Shown piece after piece: positions 1 to 4,195 of a stretch of DNA of 5,184 bases (position 1 is its first letter; every line of letters begins with the position of its first letter). Below the pieces are notes generated by a model that made no database searches, was not told where the DNA came from, and was given only the letters and a program-made list of their open reading frames with translations. The translations under genes and the position numbers were made by a program. The DNA comes from Pyrodictium delaneyi (lineage in GTDB: Archaea; Thermoproteota; Thermoprotei_A; Sulfolobales; Pyrodictiaceae), in NCBI GenBank assembly GCA_015661645.1, contig DQVR01000106.1:1-5184 (forward strand). Reading direction: 5' to 3'.

Positions 1-80
1 AGATAGGCCTATTCAAGAGCCCGGAGACTGGCAAGTACTTCCGCGCTAAGGTGCCAGACGACTACCCAATCTGCAGCTAA
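1..80 (+). CDS. cren7: Chromatin protein Cren7, C-terminal fragment (5' end outside window)
   Basis: Only the last 25 codons are present, in the frame beginning at base 3 and ending with TAA at 78-80. The peptide begins IGLFKSPETGKYFRAK and ends PDDYPICS. It matches what I recall of the C-terminal half of Cren7 from Sulfolobus (roughly residues 38-60, IGLFKDPETGKYFRHKLPDDYPI), with a two-residue extension. Cren7 is a small monomeric SH3-like protein that binds the minor groove of double-stranded DNA and compacts the chromosome. It is conserved across Crenarchaeota. The Phe in GLFK corresponds to a residue at the DNA-binding face of the family. The N-terminal half, with the Trp and intercalating Leu, lies outside the window. 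The identification is strong despite the short length because the motif is distinctive and essentially ungapped. Confidence 0.93.
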   Translation, partial: IGLFKSPETGKYFRAKVPDDYPICS

Positions 81-135
81 CAGGAAGACCGGCAGTAGAA
101 TCGCTTTGCCTATACGATTTCTTCGCTATTAGCCA

Positions 136-146
136 TAGCTATATGC
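136..146 (+). promoter_or_regulatory. Candidate TATA element for the 213-710 gene
   Basis: The 132-nt gap between cren7 and the next gene contains one AT-rich patch, TAGCTATATGC, which includes the small palindrome ATAGCTAT. A TATA box here would put transcription start near 168 and leave a leader of about 45 nt. No strong purine-rich BRE precedes it, and no Shine-Dalgarno match lies before the ATG at 213. This is a weak call from composition and spacing only. Confidence 0.25.
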
Positions 147-212
147 TACTAGAGCATTATGAGTTAGCTCTATTGGCTCTGCAGGTAGTGGCTAGCCTCT
201 TGGGCAGCTAGT

Positions 213-710
213 ATGAGCTTAGACTGGCTTCTACCAGTAGCATATCTAGCCTATACAAGAAGTAAGCTAGACCGGTCCGGGCTCGCACGATTACTTGGAG
301 TATCAAGGTCTATAGCGAGGAAACTACTATGGGTGGCGTCGCGCCACGGGCTTCTAAGGGTGGATAACGGCTCTATTAATGTAACGATGAAAGGGGCTAG
401 GTTTGTAGAAAAAGTCTGGTATGTTGCAAGATCGTCTAATAAGTTTGTATTTGTGATGCCTGGACGACTGGTGATAGTTTTTATAAGGCCTCGGCGGGGC
501 CTGCGAGCCTATAGTGTGTCGGCTAGACTAGCGTGCAGTGTCTATGCCGCCTTGGCTAATGGTGTAAGTGAACCACGTGAGATCTCGCTGAGGATTGGTG
601 TACACTCGAAGACGGTATCGCTGGCTATGCGGGTGCTCCGTGTACTCGGCTGTCCAGGTGCTTGTTGTGTACTCGTGGACTTGTGTAGCCGGCTAGGCGG
701 TAAGGAATAA
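213..710 (+). CDS. Hypothetical protein with two helix-turn-helix-like segments
   Basis: I do not recognise a named family for this 165-residue protein. The ATG at 213 is the only possible start: an in-frame TAG lies at 186 and no other start codon intervenes. Residues about 22-50 (with LARLLGVSRSIARKLL then ASRHGLLRV) read as a helix-turn-helix followed by the beginning of a wing, as in winged-helix regulators. A beta-rich stretch at 78-92 (FVFVMPGRLVIVFI) follows. A second helical unit at about 104-146 (REISLRIGVHSKTVSLAMR) again looks like a recognition-helix pair. Two such units in one chain suggest a small DNA-binding protein or an archaeal regulator. Four cysteines lie in the C-terminal part (about 147-158), including an adjacent pair, without a clear metal-binding spacing. 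There are no membrane segments or signal peptide. It stands alone between cren7 and the tRNA gene; its target is unknown. Confidence 0.7.
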   Translation: MSLDWLLPVAYLAYTRSKLDRSGLARLLGVSRSIARKLLWVASRHGLLRVDNGSINVTMKGARFVEKVWYVARSSNKFVFVMPGRLVIVFIRPRRGLRAYSVSARLACSVYAALANGVSEPREISLRIGVHSKTVSLAMRVLRVLGCPGACCVLVDLCSRLGGKE

Positions 711-712
711 AC
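704..712 (+). promoter_or_regulatory. Candidate TATA element for the tRNA-Trp transcript
   Basis: GGAATAAAC at the stop codon of the upstream gene is the closest reasonable AT-rich TATA-like site before the tRNA. The expected position, about 25-30 nt upstream of 815, is GC-rich and has no TATA-like sequence. If this site is used, transcription starts near 735 and the tRNA has an unusually long 5' leader of about 80 nt that includes the structured segment at 741-799. Weak call. Confidence 0.25.
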
Positions 713-740
713 CCCTCCCTGGTTGACTTAGAGTCGTGGG

Positions 741-799
741 TTGAACCCCCAGCTGACCCGCGCAGGAAGCGCGGGGATGAGCGTCATGGTGGGCCCTGA
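741..799 (+). ncRNA. Possible box C/D-like guide RNA or structured tRNA leader
   Basis: Visible elements in order: a 10-nt stretch (741-750, TTGAACCCCC) that is the exact reverse complement of the tRNA T-arm bases 921-930; CTGA at 753-756; a perfect 7-bp hairpin (757-763 with 769-775, loop AGGAA); GATGA at 776-780; a 12-nt stretch (785-796) that is the reverse complement of the tRNA 3' end 939-950; and CTGA at 796-799. This order resembles guide, D', C', guide, D of an archaeal box C/D sRNA, with G755-A777 and A756-G776 able to form tandem sheared pairs. Missing or wrong for a standard sRNA: no convincing 5' box C, no terminal stem, a stable hairpin where the D'-C' spacer is normally short, and one mismatch in C'. 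It may instead be a structured leader that folds onto the tRNA. Confidence 0.22.
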
Positions 800-814
800 G
801 AAACGTGCCTGGAT

Positions 815-948
815 GGGCCCGTAGCTCAGCCAGGCAGAGCGCCGGGCTCCAGACCCCGGGCCGGTCCACAAGGCGCTGGGTCTGTCGAGCCTCTGGATGA
901 GAGGGAGAGACCCGGCGGTCGGGGGTTCAAATCCCCCCGGGCCCACCA
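815..948 (+). tRNA. tRNA-Trp (CCA anticodon), intron-containing
   Basis: The mature tRNA folds fully. The acceptor stem is GGGCCCG (815-821) with CGGGCCC (938-944), discriminator A945 and an encoded CCA at 946-948. The D-arm is GCTC/GAGC (824-827, 837-840) with GG in the loop. The anticodon stem is CCGGG/CCCGG (842-846, 911-915), the variable loop is 916-920, and the T-arm is GGGGG-TTCAAAT-CCCCC (921-937). The anticodon loop after splicing is CTCCAGA, giving anticodon CCA at 849-851 and therefore tryptophan. This loop sequence matches what I recall of crenarchaeal tRNA-Trp. A 57-nt intron interrupts the gene after position 37. The encoded CCA means no nucleotidyltransferase step is needed for first maturation. 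Mature length without the intron is 77 nt including CCA. Confidence 0.97.
853..909 (+). other. tRNA-Trp intron (37/38, bulge-helix-bulge)
   Basis: The splice sites follow from a bulge-helix-bulge motif. CTCC (847-850) pairs with GGAG (904-907) to form the 4-bp central helix. AGA (851-853) and AGA (908-910) are the two 3-nt bulges. Cleavage after the second base of each bulge removes 853-909 (57 nt) and restores CTCCAGA. The splicing endonuclease EndA recognises this motif. The helix expected on the intron side of the 5' bulge is poor; a local hairpin CCTCT-GGATG-AGAGG (890-904) lies at the 3' part of the intron. Trp introns of many euryarchaea carry a box C/D guide RNA. This one is too short and has only a GATGA (896-900 includes GATGA) without D boxes, so it does not appear to. 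Confidence 0.88.
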
Positions 949-968
949 TGTCCATTCGCCGCGCTTCG

Positions 969-985
969 CTTCTATTCTTCTTTAC
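969..985 (+). terminator. Pyrimidine-rich terminator-like tract after tRNA-Trp
   Basis: About 20 nt past the tRNA 3' end the plus strand becomes T/C-rich (CTTCTATTCTTCTTTAC), the usual form of archaeal transcription terminators, which need a T-rich non-template strand and no strong hairpin. Position and composition support the call; the longest uninterrupted T run is only three. Confidence 0.4.
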
Positions 986-1118
986 CCATATACCTCTACG
1001 CATCCATCACGTCGTCTATGCCTCTTGCTATGGTATAGCCAGCTTCTCCGAGTGCTAGGTCCTTCTGCGGCGGTAGGGGTTACTGTCTTTAGTCTGGCGG
1101 AGGCATGCCTGGCCACGT

Positions 1119-1126
1119 AGGAGGTG
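1119..1126 (+). promoter_or_regulatory. Shine-Dalgarno sequence that selects the ahcY start
   Basis: AGGAGGTG, a near-perfect complement to the 3' end of archaeal 16S rRNA, ends 11 nt before ATG 1138. The other in-frame ATG at 1105 has GGAGG only one base upstream, too close to function. The motif therefore favours 1138. A weak TATA-like CTTTAGTC at 1087-1094 would start transcription near 1117, which would also exclude the 1105 start. Confidence 0.6.
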
Positions 1127-1137
1127 TAAGGGACGCA

Positions 1138-2391
1138 ATGGCGAGCAGGGTGAAGGATCGGGCTCTAGCGGAGAAAGGTATGCTCCAGATAGAATGGGCA
1201 GAGATGCACATGCCTGTAGTAGCTAAGTTCATTAGAGAGAGGTTTGTCCGCGAGAAGCCGATTCATGGTGTGCGTGTTGGCGCGGTTCTCCACGTGACCA
1301 AGGAGACGGCCGCGCTGGCCCGCACTCTGGCTGCTGGCGGTGCAGGGGTTCGGCTAGCTGCAAGCAACCCGCTAAGTACACAGGACGACGTCGCAGCTGC
1401 TCTTGCAGGTGAGGAGAACATAGAGGTCTGTGCATGGCGTGGAATGAATGAGGAGGAATACTTCTCGTGTATCCGTTGGGTGGCCGAGTGGAAGCCAAAC
1501 ATAATCATAGACGATGGCGGCGATCTACACGCGATACTTCACAAAGAGTACCCGGAGATAGCTGACGGGGTTTGGGGAGGCACAGAGGAGACTACTACTG
1601 GCGTAATAAGGCTCCGCGCTATGGAGAAGGATGGTGTGCTAAAGTACCCAGCTATAGCCGTAAACGATGCCCGCACTAAGATGATGTTTGACAACAGGTA
1701 TGGCACAGGGCAGAGCACTATAGACGGCATACTGAGGGCAACTAACATACTCTTTGCTGGCAAGGTAGTAGTAGTAGCTGGCTACGGCTGGGTTGGCCGC
1801 GGCATAGCTCTCCGCGCACGGGGTATGGGCGCCCGCGTCATAGTCACCGAGGTAGACCCGATAAAGGCTCTAGAGGCGGTTATGGATGGCTTCGACGTAA
1901 TGTCGATGAAGGAGGCTGCCCGCTACGGTGACGTGTTTATAACAGCGACGGGCAACAAAAAGGTGATACGTCGGGAGCACATGGAAGTGATGAAGGATGG
2001 TGCTATACTGGCTAATGCTGGCCACTTCAACGTAGAGATATGGGTGCCTGATCTCGAGGAAATGGCGGTAGCGAAACGGGAAGTGAGGCCCTACGTCACC
2101 GAGTACCGGCTAGCAGATGGCCGCAGGATATACCTGCTGGCAGAGGGCCGCCTAGTGAACCTTGTAGCAGCTGAGGGCCACCCCAGCGAGGTAATGGACA
2201 TGAGCTTCGCGAACCAGGCACTCGCAGCGGAGTACCTGGTCAAGAACCGTGGCAGACTCGAGCCAAAGGTCTACGTGGTACCCAGGGAGATAGACGAGGA
2301 GGTTGCACGCCTCAAGCTAAAAGCCATGGGGATAAGCATAGACGAGCTAACCGATGAGCAGAGAGAATACCTATCTAGCTGGCAGCTTTAG
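1138..2391 (+). CDS. ahcY: Adenosylhomocysteinase (S-adenosyl-L-homocysteine hydrolase)
   Basis: This cytosolic, NAD-dependent enzyme reversibly hydrolyses S-adenosylhomocysteine to adenosine and homocysteine, relieving product inhibition of SAM-dependent methyltransferases. Numbering from ATG 1138 gives 417 residues, the length I recall for crenarchaeal homologues. Substrate and catalytic residues are all visible: H52 (LHVTKETA), D126 in DDGGDL, E151 in GGTEETTTG, K181, D185 and N186 (KMMFDNRYGTGQ), H296 in GHFNVE, and N341 and H348 in NLVAAEGHP. The Rossmann NAD site is VVVAGYGWVGRG (211-222). The C-terminus ends in a short KLKAMGISIDELTDEQ tail and lacks the longer bacterial/eukaryotic extension with its conserved Lys and Tyr, as expected in archaea. 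An upstream in-frame ATG at 1105 would add 11 residues, but the Shine-Dalgarno position and the family N-terminus (VKD...A..G..QIEWAE..MP) favour 1138. It appears monocistronic. Confidence 0.97.
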   Translation: MASRVKDRALAEKGMLQIEWAEMHMPVVAKFIRERFVREKPIHGVRVGAVLHVTKETAALARTLAAGGAGVRLAASNPLSTQDDVAAALAGEENIEVCAWRGMNEEEYFSCIRWVAEWKPNIIIDDGGDLHAILHKEYPEIADGVWGGTEETTTGVIRLRAMEKDGVLKYPAIAVNDARTKMMFDNRYGTGQSTIDGILRATNILFAGKVVVVAGYGWVGRGIALRARGMGARVIVTEVDPIKALEAVMDGFDVMSMKEAARYGDVFITATGNKKVIRREHMEVMKDGAILANAGHFNVEIWVPDLEEMAVAKREVRPYVTEYRLADGRRIYLLAEGRLVNLVAAEGHPSEVMDMSFANQALAAEYLVKNRGRLEPKVYVVPREIDEEVARLKLKAMGISIDELTDEQREYLSSWQL

Positions 2392-2400
2392 GCTCCGAGG
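2391..2400 (+). repeat. 10-bp direct repeat, left copy (GGCTCCGAGG)
   Basis: The sequence overlaps the last base of the ahcY stop codon and recurs exactly at 2652-2661. The two copies bracket almost the whole non-coding interval, separated by 251 bp. This could be a target-site duplication or chance; no terminal inverted repeats were found just inside the copies. Confidence 0.5.
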
Positions 2401-2418
2401 GCTCTTGTGTTCATCTGA

Positions 2419-2440
2419 CCGCTGTTTCGCGGGTATTTTA
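2419..2440 (+). terminator. Probable ahcY terminator
   Basis: About 28 nt after the ahcY stop, CCGC and GCGG can pair around TGTTTC and are followed by GTATTTTA. The T run is the most T-rich plus-strand sequence in the gap. The stem is only 4 bp, and archaeal termination depends mainly on the T tract, so the hairpin may be incidental. Confidence 0.4.
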
Positions 2441-2651
2441 GGGGCCGAGAACTAGCCCTCTCTTCACTACTACACGGGGGCTGTGAAGTCTTACAGCCGA
2501 TCCGAACCCCGCGCCATGCATGGGGGATGGCGAGTTTCGCCCCTCTAGAGCCCCCACACATTGCTGCTAGCAACGGATACTGGGCTTGCCGGCCGATGAA
2601 GACTACGCCAGCGTCGGAGCCGCAGCCGGCCGGGGCAGTGAAGAATGACTT

Positions 2652-2661
2652 GGCTCCGAGG
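2652..2661 (+). repeat. 10-bp direct repeat, right copy (GGCTCCGAGG)
   Basis: Exact second copy of the element at 2391-2400, lying 14 bp before the end of the minus-strand ribbon-helix-helix gene. The flanking bases differ between the copies, so identity stops at 10 bp. Confidence 0.5.
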
Positions 2662-2675
2662 CGCGCAGCGGAACT

Positions 2676-3479
2676 CTACTCTGTTCTAGGCTCTTCTACG
2701 AAGCGCCAAGCCTTCTTCGATGCGTCGAAGTATACTAGGCCCGCCTCTTTAAGCCTCTGGAAGAGCGTGTACTGGGTATCAGTTAGTAGTAGCTTTATCT
2801 CGTCGTCGTTTGCTGTTGGGAGTTGCTCAACTTTCTCGCGGAAGTTCTCCCAGAAAGCCCGGTCAACGGCTACACGTTCTCCCCCTATATCGAGTATTAA
2901 GGCGCCCTCGCGCCTTAGCTTCTCGAAGAACGCGTCGCGGTCCCGGAGCCATTGTACATCATGCTCAAAGACTACTCCCTGCTCCCGGAGCCTCTCTATA
3001 GCGGAACGCCTCCTAGCCCGCTGATAGTGTTCTTTCCTCTCCGAGGCTTGCTGGGGCTGAACCCGGGTAATCGTGCCCTCACGGCGACGCTGGCTCTCCA
3101 ACGCCTCTTCGAGGCTCTTAACGCGTTCTTCTAGCGACTCGAGCCGTTCAATAGCCTCAGCTAGCTTCGAGGACAGTGAGTCTATCTTAGCAGTCCACGG
3201 GTTAACCATGTCCTGGATGCGCCGCTCGAGCCTGGTAACGAGCTTCTCTAGGTCCGGTGGGATAACCTCTATCTTTTCGCCAGCGGCTATCTCTCTAAGC
3301 TTCTCAGACACTATGCGCTCCACGAGTGCCTCTATGTTACCGCTCTCGACGAGACCGAGCTCCCTCATAATGAGGTAGCGTAGGTAGTCGGATACCAGGG
3401 GGAACCCTTCCCGTCTAGCCCTCTCCTCTAGCTCGCGGTAGACACTGTCCGGGAGCTTAATGGCGACAACACGTGGCAT
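2676..3479 (-). CDS. Ribbon-helix-helix (CopG-like) DNA-binding protein with central coiled coil
   Basis: From ATG at 3479 the protein has 267 residues. Residues 3-42 fit a ribbon-helix-helix fold: a short beta strand (RVVAIKLP), helix A (DSVYRELEERARREG) and helix B (LVSDYLRYLIMREL). This fold dimerises and inserts its strands into the DNA major groove. Residues about 76-130 are strongly helical and charged with heptad-like Leu/Ile spacing (AEAIERLESLEERVKSLEE), a probable dimerising coiled coil. After a basic linker (131-158) the C-terminal 110 residues contain two similar units ending in hydrophobic strands (LREQGVVFEHDV and LKEAGLVYFDASKKAWRF), suggestive of winged-helix-like modules. An in-frame GTG at 3548 would add 23 residues that do not resemble the fold; I prefer 3479 because the beta strand begins right there. 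The likely role is a transcription regulator or DNA-architectural protein; the target is unknown. Its leader carries an 8-bp inverted repeat. Confidence 0.8.
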   Translation of the reverse strand: MPRVVAIKLPDSVYRELEERARREGFPLVSDYLRYLIMRELGLVESGNIEALVERIVSEKLREIAAGEKIEVIPPDLEKLVTRLERRIQDMVNPWTAKIDSLSSKLAEAIERLESLEERVKSLEEALESQRRREGTITRVQPQQASERKEHYQRARRRSAIERLREQGVVFEHDVQWLRDRDAFFEKLRREGALILDIGGERVAVDRAFWENFREKVEQLPTANDDEIKLLLTDTQYTLFQRLKEAGLVYFDASKKAWRFVEEPRTE

Positions 3480-3529
3480 AGCGACCACTCTCGCGGAGTA
3501 CCGGGTGTCCCCGGGAGTAGCTGGTTGGA

Positions 3530-3556
3530 GGCAGGGCCTGGGGCTCACGCCCTGCC
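3530..3556. promoter_or_regulatory. 8-bp perfect inverted repeat in the leader of the ribbon-helix-helix gene
   Basis: GGCAGGGC (3530-3537) and GCCCTGCC (3549-3556) are perfect inverted copies with an 11-nt spacer. The site lies between the candidate minus-strand TATA (3584-3590) and ATG 3479 and covers the alternative GTG at 3548. It could be an operator for the dimeric protein encoded downstream (autoregulation) or an RNA hairpin in the leader. The repeat is directly seen; its function is inferred. Confidence 0.45.
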
Positions 3557-3583
3557 AGAGAATAGGATAGAGCTAGGCGAGCC

Positions 3584-3590
3584 CTAAATT
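3584..3590 (-). promoter_or_regulatory. Candidate TATA box for the ribbon-helix-helix gene
   Basis: On the minus strand this reads AATTTAG, the only AT-rich block upstream of the gene. Transcription would start near 3560, leaving an 80-nt leader to ATG 3479 that contains the 8-bp inverted repeat. It would leave only about 12 nt to the alternative GTG 3548, which keeps that start formally possible. Confidence 0.4.
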
Positions 3591-3661
3591 CGGGTTAAGC
3601 CTCCCTTGTAAAGCGCGGGGCTGTGCTGAAGGCTGTACTCGCCGAGGCAGCTATGTGGACA

Positions 3662-3670
3662 CCTTTAAGT
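3662..3670 (+). promoter_or_regulatory. Candidate TATA box for the SPOUT-like gene
   Basis: CCTTTAAGT contains TTTAA at a good distance: transcription would begin near 3690-3695, about 22-25 nt before the TTG start, with the AGGAG motif inside the leader. It forms a divergent promoter pair with the site at 3584-3590. Confidence 0.45.
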
Positions 3671-3705
3671 GCTGAGCCCCCGCCCTAGCGGCTCCTCCTG
3701 GGTGC

Positions 3706-3710
3706 AGGAG
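3706..3710 (+). promoter_or_regulatory. Shine-Dalgarno supporting a TTG start
   Basis: AGGAG ends 5 nt before TTG 3716. The frame has a stop at 3686 and no ATG or GTG before the conserved-looking first strand, so this motif is the main support for the rare TTG start. Confidence 0.55.
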
Positions 3711-3715
3711 CATCC

Positions 3716-4195
3716 TTGAAGGCGAGGGTGACGGTGCTAGTTCACGACGTGTCAAGCGCTCAGCGTTTGATAGACGTAGCTAAGCTGGCCTACGGGCTCG
3801 GCTTCACCCACCTGGTCGCTACAAAGGTCTATGGCGCGGCAGCCTCGAGCGGTGTGCCCGAGGTTACGCGCTTGGCTCTGAGGCTAGGCAGGAGCTTCTC
3901 AGTGTTACCGAGCGTGAAGGATGCTATAGAGCTGTTTGCGCCAGACAAGGTAGTCGTGGTCTCGAGGGAGTACGGTGAACCGGTAGAGCCCTGGAGCTAC
4001 GCGGAGAAGCTAGCCAGCAGCCAGGGAAGCGTATTGATAGTATTTGGGGGCATAGACGCTGCCCCAGGAAAGGATGTTGCTGGCCTAGGTGAAGCTGTCT
4101 ACCCGGTGGGCACTGAGGCCAGGCTAACGCCGGTAGCCGAGGCAGCTCTACTCCTCTACCCGCTGTCTAGGATACTTTCTCGAGAAACTTCCTAA
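3716..4195 (+). CDS. SPOUT-like (trefoil-knot) putative RNA methyltransferase, conserved archaeal protein
   Basis: This 159-residue alternating alpha/beta protein starts at TTG 3716. It opens with a strand and HDVSSAQRLIDVAKLAYGLGF (first part HDVSSAQRLIDV, residues 10-21), followed by HLVATKVYGAAASSGVPE (32-49), which resembles small crenarchaeal proteins that I recall being annotated as 'RecB-family nuclease' or SpoU-like without experimental support. The C-terminal part looks like SPOUT motifs 2 and 3: SVLIVFGGIDAAPGKD (105-120) in the place of the usual (I/L)VFG-x-E-x-G, and AVYPVGTEARLTPVAEAALL (127-146) in the place of the SAM-pocket loop and knot helix. The canonical motif-2 Glu and motif-3 Asn are not obvious, so catalytic activity is uncertain. 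No nuclease motif is visible. If active, it would 2'-O- or base-methylate an RNA. Its 3' end overlaps the convergent methyltransferase gene by 29 bp. Confidence 0.72.
   Translation: MKARVTVLVHDVSSAQRLIDVAKLAYGLGFTHLVATKVYGAAASSGVPEVTRLALRLGRSFSVLPSVKDAIELFAPDKVVVVSREYGEPVEPWSYAEKLASSQGSVLIVFGGIDAAPGKDVAGLGEAVYPVGTEARLTPVAEAALLLYPLSRILSRETS

Larger units (their letters stand above)
2392..2675. other. Gene-free, hairpin-rich interval between convergent genes
   Basis: No convincing coding sequence lies in these 284 nt. The plus-strand open frame starting at 2527 continues as a serine/arginine-rich shadow of the opposite gene. The interval holds a terminator-like hairpin (2419-2440), a hairpin GGCTGT/ACAGCC (2479-2484, 2493-2498) that can nest inside CGGGG/CCCCG (2475-2479, 2507-2511, sharing G2479), and CGCCAT/ATGGCG (2512-2517, 2527-2532) around the palindrome CCATGCATGG. 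Two copies of GCCGGC about 40 nt apart (near 2588 and 2630) can also pair. I see no tRNA, no box C/D set and no recognisable SRP or RNase P motif. A structured RNA is possible but unproven. Confidence 0.5.

Noticed and set aside
728..815. A degenerate tRNA on the minus strand (a T-arm-like GGGGGTTCAA and an anticodon-like hairpin)
   Set aside because: The T-stem does not pair in the right register and there is no D-arm or acceptor stem.
853..909. Box C/D guide RNA inside the tRNA-Trp intron, as in euryarchaea
   Set aside because: At 57 nt there is only one GATGA and no CTGA, so a guide structure cannot be built.
728..1003. 91-codon open frame on the minus strand containing GPGGFEPPT
   Set aside because: It is the antisense of the tRNA-Trp gene and its leader. 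GFEPPT-type peptides are a known artefact of translating antisense tRNA T-arms.
996..1079. Minus-strand stretch encoding PLPPQKDLALGEAGYTIARG plus a few residues before TAG
   Set aside because: The composition looks protein-like and could be a gene remnant, but the frame is only 27 codons between stops and has no upstream start in the usable region, so I could not support it as a gene.
1105..1137. Eleven-residue N-terminal extension of AhcY from ATG 1105
   Set aside because: The only Shine-Dalgarno-like sequence is one base from this ATG, a stronger one precedes ATG 1138, and the family N-terminus begins at the latter.
2388..2573. 61-codon minus-strand open frame in the ahcY downstream gap
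   Set aside because: No recognisable motif, start signal or promoter; it runs across the hairpins and into the ahcY stop codon.
2527..3024. 165-codon plus-strand open frame
   Set aside because: Most of it is the complement of the ribbon-helix-helix/coiled-coil gene and reads as a Ser/Arg-rich low-complexity shadow.
3480..3548. 23-residue N-terminal extension of the ribbon-helix-helix protein from GTG 3548
   Set aside because: The added residues are Pro-rich and lie over the inverted repeat; the fold begins at ATG 3479. A TATA-like site at 3584-3590 keeps it formally possible.
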